Shown: positions 7,441-16,256 of the stretch, piece by piece | Position numbering within the stretch: the first letter of the stretch is position 1 | Layout: every line of letters begins with the position of its first letter | Assembly (NCBI RefSeq): GCF_001693415.1 | Contig: NZ_MAKX01000035.1 | Coordinates: 62,790 to 126,789, forward strand | Source: Tenacibaculum soleae | GTDB lineage: Bacteria; Bacteroidota; Bacteroidia; Flavobacteriales; Flavobacteriaceae | Direction: 5' to 3' | DNA: 64,000 nucleotides | Notes under the pieces: model-generated | Database searches by the model: none | What the model was told of the DNA's origin: nothing | Seen by the model: only the letters and a program-made list of their open reading frames with translations | Position numbers and translations under genes: made by a program

Positions 7441-10359
7441 GTGAAAAAAACGTTTTATATACTAATTATCATTTCATTTTTTGTTGAAAATATATTTTCG
7501 CAAGAACCTTTTTATACACAATTTACATCTGATGATGGATTAGTGTCTTTAGCAAATTATAATATTATACAAGATAAAGATAACCTAGTTTGGGTTGGAG
7601 GCGAACAAGGATTGTTTTATTACAACGGTAAAAAGTTTCGACAAGCAAAAAAAACGATTGCTACCACAAAAGGTATTTTTAATTTACAAATAGATAATGA
7701 AGGACAAATTTGGTGCTCAACTATTTCAGGGCATATTTATAAAGTTGTAAATAAAGAGTTACAGTTATTCAAAGATTTTTCTAATGAGCTAAAAGGAACT
7801 TATGCGCATTTAATAGTGATGAAAAATGATGTTTTTTTTATATCACAAAGAAATAGCTATCAGGTAGATAAAAAAACAGCATCAATTAAAAAAAACTTAA
7901 ATGCTCATGTTTCTAAATTTGTAAAAACAAAGAATGGTTTTTTTTATTACAACTTAAAAGAAACTAATACGATAACGCAAGTTTATGAAGAAGAAGGAAA
8001 GCCTATTTTTAAAAAAATAAACTTCGATATAGAAAAAAACTGTTTGGATGAGGGAAAATTTCAAATGTTTCAATGGTTTAATGATGTTGTTGTAAAAGTA
8101 GATAAAGAAGAGTTTAAGGAATTTTCAATCAACATACATACTCGAAAAATTAATAGTGTTAAGCTACCAAAAAATCTTAAAAAAGCACAAGTTTATAATA
8201 CTAAAAATTTTAAAGAAAACTGGATGCTAACATCAAAAGGTATTTTTATAGCTTTTGATAATGAAAAAGCTGATAGTACTAGACAAGTTTTTAAAGGTTA
8301 TCATATAACTGATATTTTAAAAGATAATGAAAATAACTATTGGCTTACCACACTTCAAAATGGTGTTTTTGTTGTGCCAAATTTAGGGATAACAAAAAAA
8401 AGTTTTTTAGGAGTAAACGAAGATATTATTTCAGTTGAAATAATAGGAAAAGAGCGTTTATTATTAGGTACTCAAAATGGTAATTTAATTGATTATGATG
8501 TGCAAAATAACAGACATAAAGTTATAAAGTTAACTAACCAACGCCCCGTAAATAGAATTAAATATAACAAAACACTTCAAAGAGCATACATAAGTACCAA
8601 CGGAACCAGTAGCTATATTTATGATTTAAAAAAGTTGAAAGTTATTAATCTAGGAGAGCAATTTACTACCGCAAAAGGTTTTGCACAAATAAACAAAGAT
8701 TCACTGGTGTATTTATCATACCGTCATGCTGTTATTTATACTCATCTTTCTAAAAATAATAAAAAGTACACCGTTTTAGAAAATAAAAGACCAATAAGCA
8801 CTCATTACGATGCTAAAAATAAACTTATTTATGTAACTTATATTGATGGGACAGTGGTTTATAATAAAAAACTACAAACTATTCCTGTGAGTTATCAAAA
8901 TAAACCTATTATTTTTTCAGAATATACTCAAACTATTGATGGTGAAATATGGGCAACAGCAAGAAATAAAATTTTAAAGCTAGCAGCAGGAAAAGTTACT
9001 GATAGCATAACGTTTTCAAATGGATTATTAAAATCTCAAATAAAAGGAATTTTAGGAGAAGGTAATTTTTTATGGATTGTAACAGAAAAAGGGATACAAA
9101 GATACGATACTGATAAACAGCAGATAAAAACAATCAATTTAACAGATAAAAGCACTTTAAAGTTTAAATCTCCCGTAATACAAAACGGTTATTTGTGGAT
9201 AGCAGGTAATAATTTCTTATGTTCAGTAAATACCGCTATTTCAGAGCTAAAACAGCCAAATTTAGCTCCGTTAGCTTATATAAGTAATATTAAAATTGGT
9301 GGAGTTGAACAAGAAATTAAGACAAAATACAAATTACCATATAAAACTAATGATATTACGTTTAATTTTAACGCTAATGGTTTTAAAGCTAGTGCTAAGA
9401 ATGTTTTTCAGTATAAACTTTTAGGTTTTAATACAACGTGGCAAACATCTGAGTTGAATGATGATGTGGTAAGGTATATTGGAATTCCATCAGGAAAATA
9501 CGAGTTTTTGCTTAGAACCAAAAGCATAGGTGGAACTATTGGAGAAGAAAGTAAAGGTGTTAAAATAATTGTACAAAAACCTTTTTGGAAAAACTGGTGG
9601 TTTATTATAATAGTATTTTTAATAGCTGTTTTAGGAGTAATAATATATTACCAAATTAAGTTAAAATGGAAAGAGGAAGAAGGAGAGCGAGAATTAGAAA
9701 AAGTAATTTTAGATAGTAGAATAAGTAAGTTAAGGTTAGAAAACTTACGTTCACAAATGAATCCTCATTTTATTTTTAATTCTTTAGGAGCTATTCAAGA
9801 TTATGTAATGAAGAATGAAAAATATTTAGCAAGCGATTATTTGGTTAAATTTTCTCGTTTAATAAGAATGTATTTAAACCACAGTAGAGTTAATCTAATA
9901 TCACTTAAAGAAGAACTTAACTCGTTAGATATATATATAGCTTTAGAGCAATTACGATTTGAAAATAAATTTAAAGTACATTTTTTAGTTGATAAAAAAA
10001 TTAATAAAGAAGATTTTGAAGTTCCCCCATTGTTTATACAACCATTTGTAGAAAATGCAATAAAACATGGACTCGTTCATAAAAAAGATCAAGGAAATTT
10101 AACGATAATAGTAAAAAAAGATATAAGTAATACTCTAATTATAATTATTGAAGATGATGGTATTGGGCGAAAAAAATCATCAGAAATTAATAAAAAAAGA
10201 CAAAGGCATAAGTCTTTTGCGGTAAATGCTACTCATGAGCGAGTTGCTTTGTATAAAAAAGAAAATTTATTTGATATTTTAGTACATTTTACAGATAAAG
10301 AGGATGAATATAATAATGCCACAGGAACAATAGTAACACTAAAAATAAAAAGAATTTAA
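7441..10359 (+). CDS. Propeller-sensor histidine kinase of the LytS type
   Basis: Inner-membrane sensor kinase. A signal peptide (about 1-20, ending IFSQ) is followed by a periplasmic two-component beta-propeller (about 25-600, repeats such as DKDNLVWVGGEQGLFYY), a Y_Y_Y-type sandwich (about 610-705, YKLLGFNTTWQTS), one membrane helix (about 719-738) and a short coiled coil. The kinase core is the LytS/YehU type: phospho-acceptor His near 775 in NPHFIFNSL, N-box PFVENAIKHGL and G-box EDDGIGRK. The start is GTG at 7441; it gives a proper signal peptide and no other start is near. The LytTR regulator follows two bases after the stop. This is not the PUL-type hybrid kinase (no receiver, no AraC domain). 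The ligand is unknown. Confidence 0.9.
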   Translation: MKKTFYILIIISFFVENIFSQEPFYTQFTSDDGLVSLANYNIIQDKDNLVWVGGEQGLFYYNGKKFRQAKKTIATTKGIFNLQIDNEGQIWCSTISGHIYKVVNKELQLFKDFSNELKGTYAHLIVMKNDVFFISQRNSYQVDKKTASIKKNLNAHVSKFVKTKNGFFYYNLKETNTITQVYEEEGKPIFKKINFDIEKNCLDEGKFQMFQWFNDVVVKVDKEEFKEFSINIHTRKINSVKLPKNLKKAQVYNTKNFKENWMLTSKGIFIAFDNEKADSTRQVFKGYHITDILKDNENNYWLTTLQNGVFVVPNLGITKKSFLGVNEDIISVEIIGKERLLLGTQNGNLIDYDVQNNRHKVIKLTNQRPVNRIKYNKTLQRAYISTNGTSSYIYDLKKLKVINLGEQFTTAKGFAQINKDSLVYLSYRHAVIYTHLSKNNKKYTVLENKRPISTHYDAKNKLIYVTYIDGTVVYNKKLQTIPVSYQNKPIIFSEYTQTIDGEIWATARNKILKLAAGKVTDSITFSNGLLKSQIKGILGEGNFLWIVTEKGIQRYDTDKQQIKTINLTDKSTLKFKSPVIQNGYLWIAGNNFLCSVNTAISELKQPNLAPLAYISNIKIGGVEQEIKTKYKLPYKTNDITFNFNANGFKASAKNVFQYKLLGFNTTWQTSELNDDVVRYIGIPSGKYEFLLRTKSIGGTIGEESKGVKIIVQKPFWKNWWFIIIVFLIAVLGVIIYYQIKLKWKEEEGERELEKVILDSRISKLRLENLRSQMNPHFIFNSLGAIQDYVMKNEKYLASDYLVKFSRLIRMYLNHSRVNLISLKEELNSLDIYIALEQLRFENKFKVHFLVDKKINKEDFEVPPLFIQPFVENAIKHGLVHKKDQGNLTIIVKKDISNTLIIIIEDDGIGRKKSSEINKKRQRHKSFAVNATHERVALYKKENLFDILVHFTDKEDEYNNATGTIVTLKIKRI

Positions 10360-10361
10360 TA

Positions 10362-11111
10362 ATGAAAGCTTTAATTATTGATGATGAAACAAAAGCACGT
10401 AGTGTAATGAAAACGATGCTTACTGAGTTTTTTCCTGAAATAAATAGTGTTATTACAGCAAATAATTTAGTAAACGGAGTAAAATCAATCCGTGAAAATA
10501 ACCCTGATATTGTTTTTTTAGATATTGAAATGCCTGAATACTCTGGTTTAGAAATATTAGATTTTATTTCTGAACCTATAGAGTTTCAATTAATTTTTAT
10601 AACAGCATATCAACAATACGCATTAGAAGCATTAAAATTATCGGCAATAGATTATTTGGTAAAACCTATTGATAGAGAAGAGTTGCGAGTAGCTATAAAT
10701 AAAGCTAAAATAAATATTAATCAAAAGAAAGTAACTGCACAATTTTCAGAGTTAAAAAAAGCAATTCAATCATTATCGTCACATAAAATAGCTTTAGAAG
10801 TACCGGGAGAAATTATTTTTGTTTCGCATGAAGATATTTTATATTTAGAAGCAGATGGAATGTATACAAAAGTGTATCTAGCGAATAAGGAAAAACAACT
10901 AATATGTAAACCATTAGTTTACTTTGAAAATCAACTTCATAATAATAATTTATTTTTTAGGTGTCATAGGTCTTTTTTAATAAACCTCCACTATTTAGAC
11001 AAGTTTGTAAAAAAAGATGGCGATTTTTTACTGATGCGAAATCATACAACGATCCCTATTTCAAAAACAAAAAAGCAAGAATTTTTAAAAATTATAAAAG
11101 AAGTGTTTTAG
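10362..11111 (+). CDS. LytTR response regulator
   Basis: Cytoplasmic response regulator paired with the kinase just upstream. The receiver domain (about 1-120) has acidic pocket D7/D8, phospho-acceptor D54 in VFLDIEMPE, the conserved T near 81 (ITAY) and K near 103 (LVKPI). A LytTR DNA-binding domain occupies about 145-249 (EDILYLEADGMYTKV, FFRCHRSFLINL). Two bases separate it from the kinase stop, so they are one operon. LytTR proteins bind direct repeats upstream of targets; I did not find a clear pair. A 9-base gap leads to the next gene, so read-through is likely. Confidence 0.93.
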   Translation: MKALIIDDETKARSVMKTMLTEFFPEINSVITANNLVNGVKSIRENNPDIVFLDIEMPEYSGLEILDFISEPIEFQLIFITAYQQYALEALKLSAIDYLVKPIDREELRVAINKAKININQKKVTAQFSELKKAIQSLSSHKIALEVPGEIIFVSHEDILYLEADGMYTKVYLANKEKQLICKPLVYFENQLHNNNLFFRCHRSFLINLHYLDKFVKKDGDFLLMRNHTTIPISKTKKQEFLKIIKEVF

Positions 11112-11120
11112 ATTTGTAAA

Positions 11121-11543
11121 ATGCAATTTTATCAAAAAGAAATTCAATTACCAGTATTTACTAGAGGTTATCATTTAATTACTGATGTTTTAGTTGCTGA
11201 AATACCTGAAATAAAGAGTATTAAAATAGGACAATTTCAGGCATTTATAAAACATACCTCTGCAAGTTTAACGATTAATGAAAATGCTGATCCAACGGTT
11301 CGGTTAGATTTTGAATCGCATATTAATAAAATGATTCCTGAAAACATGCCCTATTATAAACACAATTATGAAGGAGCAGATGATATGCCTGCACACATAA
11401 AAAGTTCTATGTTGGGTTGCCAAGTACAAATACCAATAACTAACGGAAAATTAAACCTAGGTATGTGGCAAGGTGTTTATTTAGGTGAACATAGAAATTA
11501 CGGAGGAAACAGAACAATTGTAATTACCATATTTGGAGTTTAA
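11121..11543 (+). CDS. YjbQ / UPF0047 family protein
   Basis: Small cytoplasmic protein of the YjbQ family, which some members show as secondary thiamine-phosphate synthase activity; the cellular role is not settled. Hallmarks are HTSASLTINENADP, the central HNYEGADDMPAHIKSSMLG and the end LGMWQGVYLGEHR with GGNRTIVITIFG. The length of 140 is normal for the family. It begins 9 bases after the LytTR gene and its stop overlaps the next start by one base (taATG), so it is translationally coupled to the unknown protein that follows. Confidence 0.93.
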   Translation: MQFYQKEIQLPVFTRGYHLITDVLVAEIPEIKSIKIGQFQAFIKHTSASLTINENADPTVRLDFESHINKMIPENMPYYKHNYEGADDMPAHIKSSMLGCQVQIPITNGKLNLGMWQGVYLGEHRNYGGNRTIVITIFGV

Positions 11544-12073
11544 TGAAGTATCATAAATTCAATTTTTTTAAATACACGTATTGCGAGTTTGAATCTCGGT
11601 CAATAGATTTTTTTAAAGATAAATCAGCACATTATCAAAGTAAATCGGGTAGTTTGTATTTTTATACAGACGAAGGGGTTTACAGATATTCAAACCATTG
11701 GGGAAGAGTAGCAAATTGTCGTTGGAAAATTAAAAATATTGAAGATTATAAAAGTCAAAATTATTACGTAGGTTTTGCCAAATGGAGCGATTTTTACCCG
11801 TTAAATGATACCGATAAAGTGTTTTATGTAACCGTAGATTTTTTATTAAAACAAGCAAAAATCCAAAGAATTAATAAAAATGAGGTAGGAAATGGAAATT
11901 TTTTAATGACATCAATATTAGCACATCAGCGGTTAAAACAAATTAATACCTTATTTAAGGAGCATAAATGGGCACAATATTTTGATGAAGACATTGAGCA
12001 ACTAAGAAAAATATTAATAACAAATTTAGTTACCACAACTAAAACAATACAACAATTAAAAAGAGAATTGTAG
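11543..12073 (+). CDS. Conserved hypothetical protein coupled to YjbQ
   Basis: A 176-residue soluble protein that I recognise only as a flavobacterial hypothetical. It is rich in aromatic residues in the first half (FFKYTYCEFESRSIDFF, SLYFYTDEGVYRYSNHWGRVANCRWKI) and helical in the second. No signal peptide or membrane helix. Its ATG overlaps the YjbQ stop by one base. It converges with the minus-strand gene that ends three bases after its stop, with no terminator hairpin in between. Confidence 0.75.
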   Translation: MKYHKFNFFKYTYCEFESRSIDFFKDKSAHYQSKSGSLYFYTDEGVYRYSNHWGRVANCRWKIKNIEDYKSQNYYVGFAKWSDFYPLNDTDKVFYVTVDFLLKQAKIQRINKNEVGNGNFLMTSILAHQRLKQINTLFKEHKWAQYFDEDIEQLRKILITNLVTTTKTIQQLKREL

Positions 12074-12075
12074 TT

Positions 12076-12501
12076 TTAGTAAACACTATTAACCCCTACG
12101 CTAAATCCAAAACGAATTTCACTTTCACTACCAAGCCTTTGAATAGCAATTTTACCTAAAGCAATTTTACCAAATTCATTATTGGTAATTTCTTCATCAT
12201 TTAAAAATAACTGTCCCGTAAACTGCTTTTTAGTATTGTACTCGCTTTTATCTTTTTTGTTTTGGTACACATTAATAGATAAAATATTGTTTTTATCGGT
12301 GTAACCACAAAAAACACCATAATTATCCCAAAAAATATAATTATTACTTTTAGTAAGTTCTCTATCAGGTTTTCCTAAAGCGTTAATTAAAGTATCGTAT
12401 TTTGTAGGAAAAGAAATAGGTTTTTTATTAATAAAAATAACATCAGTATCGCATTTAATAATTAAATTTTTTACTTTTTTCTTTTTAAAAAAATTAAACA
12501 T
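12076..12501 (-). CDS. Hypothetical protein
   Basis: A 141-residue protein with a basic, hydrophobic start (MFNFFKKKKVKNLIIKC) and no signal peptide. The body has short motifs such as YDTLINALGKPDRELTKSNNYIFWDNYGVFCGY that resemble small immunity-like or lipoprotein-like domains of Bacteroidetes, but I cannot assign a family. It is divergent from the NDH-2 gene, the 108-base gap holding a perfect TTGCATGCAA palindrome (12539-12548). It looks like a single-gene unit. Confidence 0.65.
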   Translation of the reverse strand: MFNFFKKKKVKNLIIKCDTDVIFINKKPISFPTKYDTLINALGKPDRELTKSNNYIFWDNYGVFCGYTDKNNILSINVYQNKKDKSEYNTKKQFTGQLFLNDEEITNNEFGKIALGKIAIQRLGSESEIRFGFSVGVNSVY

Positions 12502-12576
12502 AATAGCGTATTTTTATTAAGTGATTACTTTTGTTAAGTTGCATGCAAATTTAAAGAATAAAACTCAACTTTTCGT

Positions 12577-12584
12577 TAAATTTG
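12577..12584 (+). promoter_or_regulatory. -7 box before NDH-2
   Basis: TAAATTTG fits the Bacteroidetes TAnnTTTG element, 25 bases before the ATG; no clear TTG at -33. Confidence 0.4.
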
Positions 12585-12609
12585 CTAATCTGAAACAAAA
12601 TCATTTAAA

Positions 12610-13905
12610 ATGAATATACCTCAAACAAGTTTTCCTCGAGTCGTGATTATAGGGGGTGGATTTGCAGGACTGGCAGCTGCAAGAGGATTAGAAAAACAAG
12701 AACTTCAAGTTGTTTTAATAGATAAACATAATTACCATACTTTTCAACCATTATTATATCAAGTAGCTACTGGTGGCTTAGAGCCCGATAGTATTGCATT
12801 TCCGTTGCGTAAACGTTTTAATGATGTAGAAAATTTCTTTTTTCGTTTGGCAGAAGTAACTAATATTGAAACAGATAAAAAAAACATTGAAACAACTATA
12901 GGAAATTTAGAGTATGATGAGTTAATTATAGCTACAGGATCTACCACTAATTTTTTTGGGAATACGAATATTAAAAAATATGCGATGGAAATGAAATCGG
13001 TTCCGCAAGCATTAAATATTCGTAGTTTGGTGTTAGAAAATTTTGAAGAAGCGCTGTTAGAAACCAATTTACAAAAACGAAGCGCTTTAATGAATTTTGT
13101 TATTGTTGGTGGTGGGCCAACAGGTGTTGAGTTAGCAGGTGCATTGGCAGAAATGAAAAAAGGAATTTTACCAAAAGATTACCCTGATTTAGATATCCGA
13201 TTGATGAAAATAAATTTGATTCAAAGTTCTGGCGAATTGTTAAAAGGAATGAGTAGTAAAGCATCAGAAAAAGCAGAAGATTTTTTAATAAAATTAGGCG
13301 TTGATGTTTGGAAAGATCTACGAGTTTTAGATTATGATGGAGTAACGGTAACAACAAATGGCCATGATAATTTTAATGCAGAAACTGTAATTTGGGCTGC
13401 AGGAGTAAAAGGAAAAACAATAAATGGCTTACAGCAAGAGTGTATTGTTGAAAGAGCAAGTAGGTTTAAGGTTGATAAATATAATAAGGTAATAGGTTAC
13501 AATAATATATATGCCATAGGCGACGTTGCTTGTATGCAAACTGAAAAGTATAAATACGGACATCCAATGATGGCGCAACCTGCCATTCAACAAGGAATAT
13601 TATTAGCAAAAAATATATTAGCGAAATTTAAAAGTAAAAAACTTAAAGAATTTAAATATAATGATAAAGGAGCGATGGCTACCATTGGTAGAAATAAAGC
13701 GGTGGTAGATTTACCTAGATTAAAATTTCAAGGCGTTTTTGCTTGGTTTGTGTGGATGTTTGTACACCTGTTTTCTTTAATAGGTTTTAGAAATAAAGTA
13801 ATTGTTTTTATGAATTGGATGTATAATTATATTCGTTTTGATAGGGAGACAAGGCTTATTATAAGACCTTATAAAAACAAAAATAAATACAGTTTTAAAG
13901 CGTAA
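12610..13905 (+). CDS. ndh: Type II NADH:quinone oxidoreductase (NDH-2)
   Basis: Membrane-associated flavoprotein that passes electrons from NADH to the quinone pool without pumping protons. The FAD-binding motif VVIIGGGFAGLAAARGL is at residues 11-27, the NADH-binding motif VIVGGGPTGVELAGALAEM near 164-182, and the second FAD contact YAIGDVACM near 300. The C-terminal hydrophobic segment (FAWFVWMFVHLFSLIGFRNKVIVF) and the amphipathic end match the membrane anchor of NDH-2. Length of 431 is typical. It leads a run of small genes; the zinc-ribbon protein starts 3 bases after the stop. Confidence 0.93.
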   Translation: MNIPQTSFPRVVIIGGGFAGLAAARGLEKQELQVVLIDKHNYHTFQPLLYQVATGGLEPDSIAFPLRKRFNDVENFFFRLAEVTNIETDKKNIETTIGNLEYDELIIATGSTTNFFGNTNIKKYAMEMKSVPQALNIRSLVLENFEEALLETNLQKRSALMNFVIVGGGPTGVELAGALAEMKKGILPKDYPDLDIRLMKINLIQSSGELLKGMSSKASEKAEDFLIKLGVDVWKDLRVLDYDGVTVTTNGHDNFNAETVIWAAGVKGKTINGLQQECIVERASRFKVDKYNKVIGYNNIYAIGDVACMQTEKYKYGHPMMAQPAIQQGILLAKNILAKFKSKKLKEFKYNDKGAMATIGRNKAVVDLPRLKFQGVFAWFVWMFVHLFSLIGFRNKVIVFMNWMYNYIRFDRETRLIIRPYKNKNKYSFKA

Positions 13906-13908
13906 GAG

Positions 13909-14217
13909 ATGAGTATTACAAGAAATATTAAATGCCCCGAATGCGGATTGTTTAATACGAATAAAGAGTATTGCGAAAATTGTAATACGCTAATTTCTCA
14001 TGAAAAAAAACGAGCTTTAAAGCAAGAGGCTTTCAAGAAGTATGAAGTAAAGAAGGCGAAGCATAAAATAGATAACCCTAACTTAACAGAGCGTTTAAAA
14101 AAACATCCTTTCTTTTTATATAAAGCTATTGGTTGGGTATTATATTCTGCATTTTTAGTGATTAGTTTAATCGGAGGAGCATTAGCTTGGTTTATAGCAA
14201 TGGTTGCAGCTGGTTAA
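13909..14217 (+). CDS. Small membrane protein with N-terminal zinc ribbon
   Basis: 102 residues. C9-P-E-C12 and C22-E-N-C25 form a zinc-ribbon knuckle at the start, followed by a Lys-rich linker (about 30-60) and a hydrophobic helix (about 72-98, ending GALAWFIAMVAAG). It starts 3 bases after NDH-2 and is in one operon with it. The product probably sits in the inner membrane with the zinc ribbon in the cytoplasm. Function is unknown; the zinc-binding role is inferred from the four cysteines. Confidence 0.8.
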   Translation: MSITRNIKCPECGLFNTNKEYCENCNTLISHEKKRALKQEAFKKYEVKKAKHKIDNPNLTERLKKHPFFLYKAIGWVLYSAFLVISLIGGALAWFIAMVAAG

Positions 14218-14218
14218 A

Positions 14219-14569
14219 ATGAAAAAAGCAATATATGTTTACTTTGTGTTTTCATTGTTTTTAGGAACAACTGTGTATTTTGCTCAAAAGTTAAAATTAT
14301 CACTTCCAAAAATTATTAATTTTTATCTGAATGATTTTTTAATAATCCCAATTTTATTAATTAGTTGTTTAATTTTTTTAAGATGGAGTAAGCAAAATAA
14401 AAACTATCAAATACCTATTTGGATTGTTTTATATATTTGTGGTTTATATGCGCTGTTATTTGAGTACATATTACCTAAATTCCATCCACGGTATACCGCT
14501 GATATAATAGATGCGGTTTTGTATTTTGTAGGCGGTTTTGTATTTATGGTTCTTCAAAAAAAAGAGTAA
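14219..14569 (+). CDS. Small polytopic membrane protein
   Basis: I place the start at the ATG at 14219, one base after the previous stop, rather than the in-frame TTG at 14204 that would overlap the upstream gene. The 116-residue product has four likely membrane helices (IYVYFVFSLFLGTTVYFA, FLIIPILLISCLIFL, IWIVLYICGLYALLFEYIL, AVLYFVGGFVFMVL). It belongs to a type of small membrane protein common in Flavobacteriaceae, sometimes labelled a magnesium-citrate transporter on weak grounds. Part of the NDH-2 run, with AraC/GyrI 8 bases downstream. Confidence 0.75.
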   Translation: MKKAIYVYFVFSLFLGTTVYFAQKLKLSLPKIINFYLNDFLIIPILLISCLIFLRWSKQNKNYQIPIWIVLYICGLYALLFEYILPKFHPRYTADIIDAVLYFVGGFVFMVLQKKE

Positions 14570-14577
14570 AGGTAAAA

Positions 14578-15498
14578 ATGACTTCTGAAAAAATAACTTC
14601 AAAAACAGTTGTAAGAATAAGTAAGGCAATTACTTATATTGAAGAGCATTTACAAGAAAAATTAATTTTAAAAGAAATAGCATCAAAAGCATATTTTTCT
14701 CCATTTCATTTTCACCGTCTTTTTTCAGTTGTAACTGGCGAAACATTAAATAATTTTATTGTTAGAAAAAGAATAGAAAAAGCCGCAGCATTTTTATTGC
14801 ACAAAAAAGAAATGTCGGTTACAGAAATTTCAGAAATGGTTGGGTTTACAAGTATATCTTCTTTTTCAAGAGCATTTAAAAAATTTTATAGCATGAGTCC
14901 TCTTGAATTTAAGAAAGAAAGTAAACATAAGTTTAGCAAAATTTGTAAAATAAAAAGCAAGAACGGACAAATGGAAACGTATTTTGAACAATATATTTGT
15001 AATGTAAATAACGCTTTAAAATGGCTAAAAATGAATGCAAATACTGAAGTTAAAATTGTATCCGAATTACAATTAGCGTACATAAATCATCAAGGAAATA
15101 TAAATTTAATTAGCCAAACCTATGGTAGGTTAATGCAATGGGCTTTTCCTAGAGGGTTAATGGAACAAGAAAATTTAAGAATGGTAACCATTTATCACGA
15201 TAGTCCTAAAATAACAGCTCCAGATAAAGTACGTATGAGTGCTTGTATGACTTTAAATAAGAAAGTAGAAACAGCAGGAGAAGTAAATTTAAGAACACAA
15301 GCAGCATTAAAATGTGTTGTTTCTCGTTTTGAAATTACGGTTAACGAATTTGAAAAAGCATGGGAAAGTAGTTTTGTTTGGATGAGTGAACACGGTTATA
15401 AAAAAGCAATTCAAGATCCGTTTGGTATTTATTATAACAATCCAGACGAGCATCCAGAGAAAAAGTGTATTGTAGATATTTGTATACCTGTAGAATAA
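14578..15498 (+). CDS. AraC-family regulator with GyrI-like effector domain
   Basis: Transcription regulator. The double helix-turn-helix is N-terminal (about residues 15-115: LQEKLILKEIASKAYFSPFHFHRLF and SVTEISEMVGFTSISSFSRAFKKFYSMSPLEFKK). A GyrI/SbmC-like domain occupies about 150-305 (ITVNEFEKAWESSFVWMSEHGY, CIVDICIPVE); such domains bind small, often hydrophobic compounds. This arrangement resembles Rob/BmrR-type multidrug sensors. It is 8 bases downstream of the small membrane gene and may be co-transcribed with NDH-2. A bidirectional terminator follows. Confidence 0.9.
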   Translation: MTSEKITSKTVVRISKAITYIEEHLQEKLILKEIASKAYFSPFHFHRLFSVVTGETLNNFIVRKRIEKAAAFLLHKKEMSVTEISEMVGFTSISSFSRAFKKFYSMSPLEFKKESKHKFSKICKIKSKNGQMETYFEQYICNVNNALKWLKMNANTEVKIVSELQLAYINHQGNINLISQTYGRLMQWAFPRGLMEQENLRMVTIYHDSPKITAPDKVRMSACMTLNKKVETAGEVNLRTQAALKCVVSRFEITVNEFEKAWESSFVWMSEHGYKKAIQDPFGIYYNNPDEHPEKKCIVDICIPVE

Positions 15499-15504
15499 CT
15501 AAAA

Positions 15505-15533
15505 ATGCCTGAATTTTAATTCAGGCATTTTTT
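15505..15533. terminator. Bidirectional terminator between AraC/GyrI and SIMPL genes
   Basis: ATGCCTGAATT / AATTCAGGCAT with a two-base loop, flanked by A-run and T-run, so it can serve both converging genes. Confidence 0.88.
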
Positions 15534-15534
15534 A

Positions 15535-16242
15535 TTAATCTTTTAAAAAGTAGGTAACAGTAGTAACCACCCTTACAATTTTAATATCAGGGGTGTTTAC
15601 ATCTCTATCGTTAATTGTAAATAAACCTTGTTGTGCGTTTTTAATTTTTCCTACGGATGAGTTGCTGTCTTTTGCAAATTTTTCAGCAACCTCTTTTGCT
15701 TTTTTGGTAGCTTCTTCAATCATTTGCGGTTTAATCGTATTTAAATCTGTAAAAATGAATTCAATTGGGCGCCACGTATTTTTAGAGTTTATTATAACTC
15801 CTTTAGCAACTAAATTGATTACTTCCTTTTGTGCTTCCTTTATCTTTTTTAAGTCAGATGTTCGTAAAGTAACTTCTGTTTTGGCTAAATATCTAAAGTT
15901 TTTTTGTCGATTGTTTCCATATAAATCTGCTTGAGCATCTGTAATATTTGTATTCTCTATAGCAATTTCGTTATCAGAAAATCCTTTAGATAAAAAGAAA
16001 TTTTCAACAGCTTTTTTCTGATTATCAAGATTGGTTTTTAAATCGCCTAAACTATTATTAGTAAGTGTAATTACCATTGGCCATACGGCTAAATTAGCAT
16101 TCACCTCTTTTTTAGCTAAACCTTTAACAGTTACTTTACGGTTGTTTTTTAATGCTTTCCAATGAGAATTTCCAATAAAATAACCAGCAAAAACTAATGC
16201 CATTGCTAACAATGAGGTTTTTGCCAAATTTAAATTTTTCAT
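15535..16242 (-). CDS. SIMPL-domain (DUF541) protein
   Basis: Periplasmic or membrane-anchored protein of the BP26/OMP28/SIMPL family, linked in other bacteria with oxidative-stress defence. A single N-terminal helix (about 8-24, SLLAMALVFAGYFIGNS) is an anchor or uncleaved signal. The rest shows the family pattern: KVTVKGLAKKEVNANLAVWPM, EIAIENTNITD, YLAKTEVTLRTSDL and ATKKAKEVAEKFAKDS. The length of 235 is normal. It lies 14 bases upstream of the flavodoxin-fold reductase in genome order but is downstream of it in transcription, so the two are a probable operon. Confidence 0.88.
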   Translation of the reverse strand: MKNLNLAKTSLLAMALVFAGYFIGNSHWKALKNNRKVTVKGLAKKEVNANLAVWPMVITLTNNSLGDLKTNLDNQKKAVENFFLSKGFSDNEIAIENTNITDAQADLYGNNRQKNFRYLAKTEVTLRTSDLKKIKEAQKEVINLVAKGVIINSKNTWRPIEFIFTDLNTIKPQMIEEATKKAKEVAEKFAKDSNSSVGKIKNAQQGLFTINDRDVNTPDIKIVRVVTTVTYFLKD

Positions 16243-16256
16243 AACTTGAATTATTT

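Noticed and set aside
7434..7441. TAAATTTG at the kinase start as a promoter
   Set aside because: The box overlaps the GTG start codon, so a transcript from it would lack the start; the signal peptide shows that the GTG is right, so the match is probably chance.
14204..14218. TTG start for the small membrane protein
   Set aside because: It would overlap the upstream gene by 14 bases and add no family-like residues; ATG at 14219 follows the upstream stop directly.
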